From NCBI RefSeq assembly GCF_003945345.1, contig NZ_AP019308.1, forward strand, positions 5,694,501 through 5,758,500: a stretch of 64,000 nucleotides of DNA, written 5' to 3'. Made by a program: the position numbers and the translations under genes. Shown in pieces: positions 50,084 through 57,981 of this stretch. Every line of letters begins with the position of its first letter. Positions within the stretch are counted from its first letter, which is position 1. The notes beneath the pieces were generated by a model that saw nothing but the letters and a program-made list of their open reading frames with translations, did not search any database and was not told the DNA's origin. Origin of the DNA: Paenibacillus baekrokdamisoli. Its GTDB lineage: Bacteria > Bacillota > Bacilli > Paenibacillales > Paenibacillaceae.

Positions 50084-51337
50084 ATGAAGGTAAGAATGAG
50101 AAGAAAATCCATCGCGGGCATCGCAGTCACGGCTATTTTAATCACTTCGATGATCAGCGGGTGCGGAGCGGAGAAGAAAGAGGCTCCGCGCTATATAGCT
50201 TCGGACATTAATGTTAAGCAAGTGCAGGCTTACAACGACTTCGCTCTTCGTATAACAAAGCCATTATTGTCGGAGTCAGACCAGGAAAATGTGGTGATAT
50301 CTCCGCTTAGCCTGACCTTCGCACTCTCCCTCGCCCTCAATGGAGCCAAAGGAGCGACCAAGGACGAGCTGCTTCATATGCTGGGCTCTGATGGTATATC
50401 TGTGGAGACGCTCAATCAAGGCAGCGAGGTGCTGATTGACCTGTTGGAGCATGCTGATCCTGAGGTTGATGTCGCCATCGCGAATGCCGTATGGGCGAGG
50501 AAAGGCTTCGACCTGTTGAAAGGCTACTCAGAAATTGTAAAGCAGTTTTATCGAGCTGAAATCAGTCAGTTGGATTTTGACAAGGCGGATGCTCCAGATA
50601 CGATTAACAAGTGGGTTGAGAAGCAGACCAAGGGGAAGATTGACCAAATTGTTAACTCGGAGACCCTTCATTCAAGCGTCATGCTGCTAATGAATGCGAC
50701 TTATTTTAATGGTAATTGGAAAGTGCCGTTCGAAAAGTCAGCTACCCATGACGCGCCATTCCACCTAACGGATGGATCTGCCATTACGGTGCCGATGATG
50801 CATCAGGAGGCTTCGCTCAGCTACAAGGAGGGCAAGCAATTCAAGGCAGTTCGTCTCCCCTATGGGAAGGGGAAATGGGGAATGATCGTCGTGCTGCCCA
50901 ATGAGGGAGTCTTGCTTGACACAGCAGAGTTGGAACTGCTTGCGAACGCTGACACATGGCGCAAGGGCTTCAACGAAGGTGAAGTGATTGTTGAGCTGCC
51001 GCGCTTCAAGCTGGCGTATAAGAAAGAGCTGATCGACCTATTGAAGGCACTTGGTATGACGCAATCCACGGATTCCAAGACTGCAGATTTCTCTGGGATG
51101 ATTAAGAACTCGGCTGGCCTATATGTAACCAGTGTTATACAAAAGACATTCATTGACGTGAATGAGCAAGGAACGGAGGCTGCTGCCGTAACCAACATTG
51201 GTATGGACTCCGGATCACAGCCGTCTACGAAGAAATTCGAGCTGCGAGTGAACAGACCCTTCTTCTTTGCCATAGAGGATCAGACGACCGGCGCTATCTT
51301 GTTCCTTGGCTCAATTGCGAATCCTGCCGCGGAGTGA
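50084..51337 (+). CDS. Serpin lipoprotein 2
   Basis: A 417-residue paralogue of the preceding serpin, starting at ATG 50084 after AGAGGGGGA. Lipobox ISGC anchors it. The fold and hinge (VNEQGTEAAAVT) are conserved, as is DQTTGAILFLGS. The reactive loop differs: NIGMDSGSQPSTKK against SITTAATAAAPMDP in the first copy. This fits duplication followed by change of target protease. The two genes lie 69 bp apart and probably share a transcript. Target proteases are unknown. Confidence 0.9.
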   Translation: MKVRMRRKSIAGIAVTAILITSMISGCGAEKKEAPRYIASDINVKQVQAYNDFALRITKPLLSESDQENVVISPLSLTFALSLALNGAKGATKDELLHMLGSDGISVETLNQGSEVLIDLLEHADPEVDVAIANAVWARKGFDLLKGYSEIVKQFYRAEISQLDFDKADAPDTINKWVEKQTKGKIDQIVNSETLHSSVMLLMNATYFNGNWKVPFEKSATHDAPFHLTDGSAITVPMMHQEASLSYKEGKQFKAVRLPYGKGKWGMIVVLPNEGVLLDTAELELLANADTWRKGFNEGEVIVELPRFKLAYKKELIDLLKALGMTQSTDSKTADFSGMIKNSAGLYVTSVIQKTFIDVNEQGTEAAAVTNIGMDSGSQPSTKKFELRVNRPFFFAIEDQTTGAILFLGSIANPAAE

Positions 51338-51374
51338 TAGATAGGAAAGCTTCAAAAGCGTCAATGCTAGTCTT

Positions 51375-51554
51375 TCACCGCTCCGCGCAGTGCGAATTGC
51401 TCTTCCCCAAGGCTTGGATGCCCTCTGGCATACTGGCGTTTCCTCGATTGCCAATCACGATATAAACCGAGTGCTCACGGCCAAGTGCTTCGATGATCGG
51501 CTTGTAGGGGAAATCGGTCCAAGAGGACCCCTTCCACAGATTGCTAATGCACAT
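51375..51554 (-). pseudogene. Open fragment of unknown gene
   Basis: A 59-codon frame on the minus strand (ISNLWKGSSWTDFPYKPIIE then YIVIGNRGNASMPEGIQALG) has protein-like composition but no ribosome site, and its 5' end merges into the RHH promoter. It is probably the remnant of a longer gene. I do not recognise the family. Confidence 0.3.
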
Positions 51555-51583
51555 TGAATATGCTAAGGTTAAATTAGTTTAAT
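51554..51583 (+). promoter_or_regulatory. Promoter of the RHH-dnaN operon
   Basis: TTGAAT and TTTAAT with an 18-bp spacer. The -10 box overlaps the left arm of the dyad. Confidence 0.5.
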
Positions 51584-51610
51584 TTTGAAATAGGTAACCA
51601 AATTCAAAAT
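51582..51610. promoter_or_regulatory. 29-bp dyad, putative RHH operator
   Basis: ATTTTGAA and TTCAAAAT arms share the same centre as an inner GGTAACC palindrome. It lies between the -10 box and the AAGGAG ribosome site. Confidence 0.65.
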
Positions 51611-51623
51611 AAGGAGAATGTAC

Positions 51624-51905
51624 TTGAAAGATAAATTAAAAAATAAACCTATTAACCTTAGTGTACCGCATGATGAAGGACAGCTTCGGATGATGTTTAC
51701 AAGTGGAGGGGCCCGTGAGGGAGCGGGAAGGAAGGGGATTGGTCAGACGAGGAAAGTATCTTTAACTTTGCCGGAATCAACGTGGCTAGCCATTGAGAAT
51801 CAGAGTACTCAGCGTGGTTGTTCGAGATCGGAAGTACTGCGAGATATCATTGAAATCTATATGAATCACACGGAAGGACAGGCTGAAACCCGTGCTAAGG
51901 ATTGA
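51624..51905 (+). CDS. Ribbon-helix-helix protein overlapping the DnaN paralogue
   Basis: A 93-residue protein. TTG 51624, seven bases after AAGGAG, is preferred over ATG 51618, one base away. Residues 40-80 form a CopG-like ribbon-helix-helix: RKVSLTLPESTWLAIENQSTQRGCSRSEVLRDIIEIYM. The N-terminal part (SGGAREGAGRKGIGQ) is Gly/Arg-rich. RHH proteins bind inverted repeats and usually repress their own promoter. A dyad sits right before its ribosome site. It overlaps the DnaN gene by 14 bp, so the pair is translated together. Confidence 0.8.
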   Translation: MKDKLKNKPINLSVPHDEGQLRMMFTSGGAREGAGRKGIGQTRKVSLTLPESTWLAIENQSTQRGCSRSEVLRDIIEIYMNHTEGQAETRAKD

Positions 51906-53022
51906 TGTTTCTCAGCGAAATTTCTCCCATGCCCTCCACCATGTGTCCAAAGCAGTCTCGGCGAAAAGCACGATCCCAATTCTCTCGGGCATTCATCTGA
52001 AGGCGACTGCAGCTGGAGTGACCCTCCAAACGGGCAGCTTAGATCTGATGCTGCAATATGAATTGCCAGCGGAAGAGGAGCATGTCATTATTCACGAAAG
52101 CGGCACAATCGTCGTTCCTGCCAAATATTTCATCGACATTATTAGAAATTCGCAGGATGGAATAGTGACAGTAGAAGCTAAAGAGGGTTCTCTCGTCGTT
52201 ATCCGGTCGGGCAATGCCGTCTATCGTTTAAGCAGCATGAATGCAGAGGAATTCCCACAGATGGTTCAAGTGAGGCAGCCAGATATCAAAGGTTTGCCGA
52301 ATGAGCTTCTTCGTGCCTTTATTCAGCAGGTTTCTTTTGCCAGATCGACCTCAGAGATGCGGCCGGTTCTGACTGGTGTACGATGTCAATTTAATGAAGG
52401 ACATATGCAATTACTAGCCACAGACGGCATAAGACTCGCTTCGCGAAGAACAAATGATGAGGATGCCTTTTATCCCAATCCATTGACCATTATTGTCCCA
52501 GGAAAGAATCTATTGCAGTATGCGAAGCTGCTAAACGACATGGAAGCAGCAACAGATATTACAATCGTTGATAATAAGATCCTGCTGCGAACCCAGAACT
52601 TCACCATGCAATCCTTACTAATTGATGGGACCTATCCTTATGTAGACAAGCTCACATCTGAATCTTTTATAACCGTAATGACAGTTGACTCCGCCGGGTT
52701 CCTACATGCCTTAGAACGCGTTTCCCTATTAGCGGGTGAGAGCAGCTTAGTTAGAATGCATATTCAATCTAATGGATCAATTGAGCTTCTTTCCCAAACG
52801 GCAGAGATTGGAGATGTTGTCGAAGAAGTGCCTATTAAGGAACTGCTCGGTGATGAATTAACGGTATACTTTAATGCTGCTTATATGAGCGAGATCCTGC
52901 GTGCGGCTGATTGTGCGGGATTGACCCTGTCCTTCTCCGGACCTTGTAAACCGATTATTATCCGGCCTCTTGATGATGCTGCATCGCTCTATATCCTAAC
53001 GCCGATTCGATCCCGACTTTAG
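51892..53022 (+). CDS. dnaN: DNA polymerase III beta-clamp paralogue
   Basis: A 376-residue protein starting at GTG 51892. The three-fold clamp architecture is complete: LRIDVSQRNFSHALHHVSKAVSAKSTIPILSG, LLATDGIRLASRR and VPGKNLLQYAKLL, PIKELLGDELTVYFNAAYMSEILRAAD, ending LYILTPIRSRL. Clamps encircle DNA and hold polymerases and repair proteins. It is not next to dnaA or recF, so the housekeeping clamp must be elsewhere. Coupling to a RHH gene makes this a regulated second clamp, possibly for stress or repair. Confidence 0.9.
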   Translation: MLRIDVSQRNFSHALHHVSKAVSAKSTIPILSGIHLKATAAGVTLQTGSLDLMLQYELPAEEEHVIIHESGTIVVPAKYFIDIIRNSQDGIVTVEAKEGSLVVIRSGNAVYRLSSMNAEEFPQMVQVRQPDIKGLPNELLRAFIQQVSFARSTSEMRPVLTGVRCQFNEGHMQLLATDGIRLASRRTNDEDAFYPNPLTIIVPGKNLLQYAKLLNDMEAATDITIVDNKILLRTQNFTMQSLLIDGTYPYVDKLTSESFITVMTVDSAGFLHALERVSLLAGESSLVRMHIQSNGSIELLSQTAEIGDVVEEVPIKELLGDELTVYFNAAYMSEILRAADCAGLTLSFSGPCKPIIIRPLDDAASLYILTPIRSRL

Positions 53023-53144
53023 AAACGAAATAAATATTTAAAATTGGTATGACAATCTTCGCTTTTCTTGTTAACAAACCGATAATATAATAAAGGCATA
53101 TGTCGTAATTTGTCGTTATTGGTCGATGGGAAGAGGGGCTTAGA

Positions 53145-55001
53145 TTGAACATTCTGCTAAAAGAAAGTCGTCAGCAAAAAAATGTGATTGTTCTTCGTTT
53201 GCTCCTTTTGAATTTCTCCCTGTTCATTGCTGTGCTTACATATGCTTTTCTTAAAATGGGATTACCAGTCAAGGCCTTCTGCTGTTTAAATGCGATCTTC
53301 TTTCTTTATGTATTCGTTTATGCTTTCTTTTATAGGCAGAGGAAGGATTCACCTTGGATTGGCTTTATTCCGATTGTAGGGCATTTCATTGTTACGCTGA
53401 TGCTCATGTATTTTATCCCCGCGGTTTCTAATTTCTTCAGCAGTATGTATTTAATCGTGTTAGCTGCTGTTTTTATGCGCAAAGAAATTCTCTATATCGG
53501 TCTCCTACTGTCTGCACTTGCGGATATCCTTTTTATTTATTCCTCCAAGGTAACAAGTCTTCCTCTGACCCAGCAGGTCACAATTGGTGTTAGTATGTGG
53601 TCAATAATGATGGCTTTAGCCCTTCTCTTTATCATATATAATGATAAGAAGCTGATGGGGCGAGTTTTTGCTTTACAGAAGGAAACCATTAAGAAGGCAG
53701 AACAAATTAATCATCTGGCGACGACCGATTCGTTAACGAGCCTTCCTAACCGAATCTCTTCTTGCGAGTACTTGGAAGCAGCGCTGCTGCGGATGTATGC
53801 AATTAAGGGTCAATTAGGTGTGATTGTGCTGGATGTCGATCATTTTCAAGTCATCAATGATTCCTTGGGTCATTCAATCGGGGATCAATGCTTAGAGGGG
53901 TTTGCCAAACAGCTCATCGATAAGCTGCCTAAGCGAATTTACATTTCTCGCTTGGGCGGCGATGAATTTAGCTTTGTGATCGAGAATTACAAGGATCACG
54001 AGGATTTGATGATGCTTGTCCACTCGATCTGGGAAGCTGCGCAAACGCCAATTGCTGTAGCGGGAGTTTCTATTCAGTTGAAGGTCAATATGGGTATCGC
54101 CATTTATCCGGAACATGGGTATTTAGTGGAGATGCTGCTTATGAATGCGAACGTCGCCATGCAAAGGGCCAGAAGCAACGGAAAGAACAGCTATCTGCTG
54201 TTCGATGGTCAGATGAAGCTTGAGCTGCTGGAGAAACGAAAGCTTGAGGAAGACATGAAAGAAGCATTTGCCAATGAAGATTTTGATCTACATTATCAGC
54301 AGCAGGTTCATGTGCCGAGCGGCTCTGTAAAAGGCTATGAGGCCTTATTGCGCTGGGAGCATCCATGCGGTACGTTTATCCCGCCATCGGATTGGATCCC
54401 GCTGGCAGAGGAAACGGGGCATATCGTCGCTATTGGCGATTGGGTGCTGCGTAAAGCCTGTCTAACTGCGAAGAGGTGGCATGATGATGCGAGGAATGCT
54501 TTTACAATGTCGGTTAATATCTCTGCGCTTCAGCTGATGCAGCCGGATTTTGCAGACAGGGTTCTGGCCATTGTCGCGGAGACTGGATTGAACCCATGCC
54601 TACTTATTCTAGAGTTAACAGAAACGCTGCTTATTCAATCGATGGAAACCTCAAAGAATCAGCTTAACCAGATTCGGGAGAGAGGGGTCAGGATTGCACT
54701 TGATGATTTTGGAAAAGGATTCTCTTCCTTGAGCTACATCAAGCAATTGCCGATTGATATTGTGAAGATTGATAAATCCTTCCTGGATCATATTGAACAC
54801 AGCCTGGTGGACCGAGCGGTTGTGGAGTCGATTATCTCACTGGTTCAGAGAATTGATATGGAGGTAGTCGCAGAAGGGGTGGAGGACCAAGAACAGCTGC
54901 GTATTTTGCAGGAGATTGGCTGCCACTATGTGCAGGGTTATTATTACAGCAGACCTCAGCCCGAGCATATCGCTTTTCCAGGTAACGCTTTTGTAAGTTG
55001 A
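53145..55001 (+). CDS. Membrane GGDEF-EAL c-di-GMP enzyme
   Basis: A 618-residue protein starting at TTG 53145, seven bases after AGAGGGG. Five or six N-terminal membrane helices (residues 18-175, no known sensor name) precede a GGDEF domain with intact RLGGDEFSF (near 270) and an EAL domain with YEALLRWEHP, ELTETLLI, DDFGKGFSSLSYI and KIDKSFLDHI. Both active sites look complete, so it could make or degrade c-di-GMP. It is a single gene followed by a terminator. Confidence 0.92.
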   Translation: MNILLKESRQQKNVIVLRLLLLNFSLFIAVLTYAFLKMGLPVKAFCCLNAIFFLYVFVYAFFYRQRKDSPWIGFIPIVGHFIVTLMLMYFIPAVSNFFSSMYLIVLAAVFMRKEILYIGLLLSALADILFIYSSKVTSLPLTQQVTIGVSMWSIMMALALLFIIYNDKKLMGRVFALQKETIKKAEQINHLATTDSLTSLPNRISSCEYLEAALLRMYAIKGQLGVIVLDVDHFQVINDSLGHSIGDQCLEGFAKQLIDKLPKRIYISRLGGDEFSFVIENYKDHEDLMMLVHSIWEAAQTPIAVAGVSIQLKVNMGIAIYPEHGYLVEMLLMNANVAMQRARSNGKNSYLLFDGQMKLELLEKRKLEEDMKEAFANEDFDLHYQQQVHVPSGSVKGYEALLRWEHPCGTFIPPSDWIPLAEETGHIVAIGDWVLRKACLTAKRWHDDARNAFTMSVNISALQLMQPDFADRVLAIVAETGLNPCLLILELTETLLIQSMETSKNQLNQIRERGVRIALDDFGKGFSSLSYIKQLPIDIVKIDKSFLDHIEHSLVDRAVVESIISLVQRIDMEVVAEGVEDQEQLRILQEIGCHYVQGYYYSRPQPEHIAFPGNAFVS

Positions 55002-55020
55002 GGAATTATTCTGCCTTCAA

Positions 55021-55050
55021 AAAAAAGACACCTTCGCGGGTGTCTTTTTA
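55021..55050 (+). terminator. Terminator after the GGDEF-EAL gene
   Basis: AAAAAAGACACC-TTCGC-GGGTGTCTTTTT; usable on both strands, including for yceI. Confidence 0.85.
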
Positions 55051-55074
55051 CATTCCAAAAGGAATAAGCTGGGA

Positions 55075-55608
55075 TTAGGCCTGCTGGGAAGCTTGGATCT
55101 CGAGGCTGATTTTAACTTCATCAGCGATCAACACGCCGCCAGTCTCCAATGCTGCATTGTAAGTCAAGCCGTAGTCGCTGCGGTTAAGCGAGCCTTTTGC
55201 GCTGAAGCCTGCTTTTACATTACCCCACGGATCCTTGCCTTCGCCTTCAAAAGTAGCCGAGAACGTCTCTGTGCGAGTTACACCATGCAGTGTGACTTCA
55301 CCTGTGATCGCATATTCGTCATCATCCGTCTTGCTGATTTGGGCGGATTTGAAAGTCAGCTTCGGATGGTTCTCCGTATCGAAGAAGTCGCCTGTGCGAA
55401 GGTGATTGTCACGATCTGCGTTACGAGTATCAATGCTGCTGAGGTCTACGCTGAATGCGATGTTGGCTGTTGTAAGATCAGATGGGTTTGCTTCAATGTC
55501 TGCATCAAAAGTATGGAAGGTTCCTTTTACCTTTGAAATCATCATATGTCTGATTGTGAAATCCACGCTGCTGTGTGTTGCATCTACGATCCATTTGGCA
55601 TTGGACAT
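55075..55608 (-). CDS. yceI: YceI-family lipocalin-like protein
   Basis: A 177-residue protein: WIVDATHSSVDFTIRHMMISKVKGTF, DADIEANPSDLT, NHLRTGDFFDTENHPKLTFKS and GEVTLHGVTR are the YceI signatures of an extended beta-barrel that binds polyisoprenoids. There is no signal peptide, as in many Gram-positive members. It has a near-consensus promoter with an inverted repeat behind it, so a dedicated repressor (MarR or TetR type) is likely. The physiological role is not known. Confidence 0.92.
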   Translation of the reverse strand: MSNAKWIVDATHSSVDFTIRHMMISKVKGTFHTFDADIEANPSDLTTANIAFSVDLSSIDTRNADRDNHLRTGDFFDTENHPKLTFKSAQISKTDDDEYAITGEVTLHGVTRTETFSATFEGEGKDPWGNVKAGFSAKGSLNRSDYGLTYNAALETGGVLIADEVKISLEIQASQQA

Positions 55609-55641
55609 TAAAATAACCTCCTAATGTTTACTTACTTTTAA

Positions 55642-55666
55642 TAACTCTCTAACCTTTGTTGAGTTA
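55642..55666. promoter_or_regulatory. Inverted repeat, putative operator of yceI
   Basis: TAACTC (55642-55647) and GAGTTA (55661-55666) flank the expected transcription start. Confidence 0.5.
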
Positions 55667-55695
55667 ATTTTATGCCGCATTCACATTATTGTCAA
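55667..55695 (-). promoter_or_regulatory. Promoter of yceI
   Basis: TTGACA and TAAAAT with a 17-bp spacer on the minus strand. Confidence 0.75.
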
Positions 55696-55729
55696 CACTT
55701 ATTTTTAAGAATCTTTATTTTAAGGATCT

Positions 55730-55819
55730 CTATTTTAAGAGCCAGTCTATGACGAATGTCCAGCATACCGCACAGAACAGCAAGGCAGCTATGAGTCCCC
55801 AATTGAGGCGTCTAAACAT
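55730..55819 (-). CDS. 29-residue membrane protein
   Basis: ATG 55819 is preceded by CAGGAGGG at good spacing. The product MFRRLNWGLIAALLFCAVCW plus TFVIDWLLK is a single membrane helix with a basic N-terminus and hydrophobic C-terminus. Such tiny membrane proteins are common near promoters in Bacillota. It lies upstream of yceI on the same strand and its 3' end is close to the yceI promoter. No family is recognised. Confidence 0.55.
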   Translation of the reverse strand: MFRRLNWGLIAALLFCAVCWTFVIDWLLK

Positions 55820-55964
55820 GATGAATCCCTCCTGTTTCCATGGGTTATTCTATCGACCAGTATGGACCGATTATCCTTAGGTGTAAACGGTTCAGTATCG
55901 TACTTCTTCATTATAAGGATTTAGAATAAGGATTCAGATAAATCTTTGTTCTACTCATAATAAG

Positions 55965-56009
55965 AGCCCGCACGGCAGACCGACTTCAAGCTTCGGTACC
56001 GTGCGGGCT
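55965..56009. terminator. Hairpin after the ABC operon
   Basis: AGCCCGCACGG and CCGTGCGGGCT perfect arms with a 23-nt loop, followed by CTTTT on the plus strand. Confidence 0.65.
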
Positions 56010-56028
56010 TCTTTTAGACGATCAATAA

Positions 56029-57981
56029 CTAGCTTACATCCTGCTGTGATTTCTGGCTGAACTGGCTCTCATATAATTCAGCGTAGAAGCCGCCTTGAGC
56101 TAGCAATCCTTCATGTGTACCTTGCTCGATGACGGTGCCCTGCTTCATAACGAGAATGAGATCGGCATCTCGAATGGTCGATAGACGATGTGCGATTACG
56201 AAGCTTGTGCGGCCCTGCATCAGCTCGTTCATAGCTCGTTGAATCTGGATCTCCGTTCGTGTATCGACGCTGCTTGTGGCCTCATCGAGAATGAGAATAG
56301 CCGGATCGGCCAGAATAGCCCGGGCAATCGTAAGCAGCTGCTTCTGTCCCTGCGAAATATTCGATGCTTCCTCATTGAGCAGCGTATCATAGCCCTCAGG
56401 CAGCGTTCGGATAAAATGATCCGCATACGCAGCGCGGGCAGCCTGCACGACATCCTCTTCGGTCGCGCCGCTGCGCCCATAAGCGATGTTGTCACGTATT
56501 GTTCCATTAAATAACCACGTATCCTGAAGCACCATGCCGAACAGGCTGCGGAGATCTCCCCGTTTGAACTGTGTAATATTGACGCCGTCAATGGTAATGG
56601 CACCATCGTTCAGCTCATAGAATCGCATCAGCAGATTAATCAGCGTCGTCTTGCCAGCGCCCGTAGGTCCGACAATTGCGATCGTCTGCCCTGGCTTCAC
56701 ATCGATATTCATATCCTCGATAAGAGGCGTATCATCCTTGTAGCTGAATTTCACATGCTCGAATGCCACATGGCCCTTCGGCATTGGGATGACAGAGTCA
56801 TCCACAATCACAACAGCATCTGCCGCTTCAGCAACCTCCTCCTGCTCATCCAGCAGCTCGAACACGCGCTCTGCTGATGCAATCGTCGACTGAATGATGT
56901 TGGCGATCTGCGCGGTCTGGGTAATCGGCATCGAGAACTGGCGGGAGTAGGAGATAAACGCCTGCACATCCCCGATTTCAATCGCTTTGCGAAGGACGAG
57001 AATACCGCCGGCGACGCTGACAAGCACGTAACCGATATTGCCGATGAAGCCCATGATTGGCATGATCATGCCGGAGACGAATTGCGCCCGCCAGCCGGAC
57101 TCATATAACCGTTCATTCACTTCATCGAATTGACGAATCGATTTATCCTCATGGCTGAAGGCTTTAACGATGGGGTGACCGGTGTACATTTCCTCGACAT
57201 GGCCATTTAATTCACCAAGCGACTTCTGCTGGCCTTTAAAATACAGCTGCGAGCGCTTGGCGATCAATCGGATAGCTAGGAACGAGAGAGGAAGCGTCAC
57301 GATCGTAATCAGCGTCATAAGCGGGCTGATCGTCAGCATCATAACCACGACACCAATAAGTGTTACGATGGAGGTAATGAGCTGCGTTAAGCTCTGCTGG
57401 AGCGTTCCGCTAATATTATCGACATCATTGACGGCGCGGCTAAGGATTTCGCCATGCGTGCGTGAGTCGAAGAATTTAAGCGGGAGCTTCGCCAGCTTCT
57501 CATTCACATCCTTGCGCAGGTCATAGACGGTTTTCTGAGCGACACCAGCCATCACATACTGCTGAATATAGCTGAACAGCGCGCTAATCACATAGAGCGC
57601 GGCAAGGACGAGAAGGATTTGCCAGATGTATCCGAAATCGATCTTTGCGCCAGGTACATGCTTCATCTTGCCTACTAAGCCTTCGAATAACTTGGTTGTT
57701 GCTTTACCCATAATCTTCGGTCCGAGTATAGAGAACACGGTGCTCAATATAGCGGTAGCCACAACGATGAATAAAGCAACACGATGAGGCTTTAAATAGC
57801 TGATTAGTCTTCGAAGTGTGACTTTGAAATTTTTTGCTTTCTGTACGGGCATGCCCATCATGCCGCCTGGACCTCCGCGGCCGCCGCCCGGACCAAAGCC
57901 GAAGTTGCCCGGGCCTGGCCCTTGAGGGGCACCGCCCGGGCGCTGACCTGGTGCGCCTGAACCTCTTTGCTGCTCACTCAT
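56029..57981 (-). CDS. ABC exporter subunit B with Gly/Pro-rich N-terminus
   Basis: A 650-residue protein. The first 48 residues are a Gly/Pro/Gln-rich low-complexity leader (GGAPQGPGPGNFGFGPGGG). Six membrane helices (65-345) and an ATPase follow: Walker A GPTGAGKTT, Q-loop VLQDTWLF, signature NISQGQKQL, Walker B LILDEATSSVD and H-loop IAHRLST. The signature is SQGQ rather than SGGQ. It overlaps the upstream ABC gene by 4 bp, and the two should form a heterodimer exporting an unknown drug. The operon starts with a MarR gene. Confidence 0.92.
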   Translation of the reverse strand: MSEQQRGSGAPGQRPGGAPQGPGPGNFGFGPGGGRGGPGGMMGMPVQKAKNFKVTLRRLISYLKPHRVALFIVVATAILSTVFSILGPKIMGKATTKLFEGLVGKMKHVPGAKIDFGYIWQILLVLAALYVISALFSYIQQYVMAGVAQKTVYDLRKDVNEKLAKLPLKFFDSRTHGEILSRAVNDVDNISGTLQQSLTQLITSIVTLIGVVVMMLTISPLMTLITIVTLPLSFLAIRLIAKRSQLYFKGQQKSLGELNGHVEEMYTGHPIVKAFSHEDKSIRQFDEVNERLYESGWRAQFVSGMIMPIMGFIGNIGYVLVSVAGGILVLRKAIEIGDVQAFISYSRQFSMPITQTAQIANIIQSTIASAERVFELLDEQEEVAEAADAVVIVDDSVIPMPKGHVAFEHVKFSYKDDTPLIEDMNIDVKPGQTIAIVGPTGAGKTTLINLLMRFYELNDGAITIDGVNITQFKRGDLRSLFGMVLQDTWLFNGTIRDNIAYGRSGATEEDVVQAARAAYADHFIRTLPEGYDTLLNEEASNISQGQKQLLTIARAILADPAILILDEATSSVDTRTEIQIQRAMNELMQGRTSFVIAHRLSTIRDADLILVMKQGTVIEQGTHEGLLAQGGFYAELYESQFSQKSQQDVS

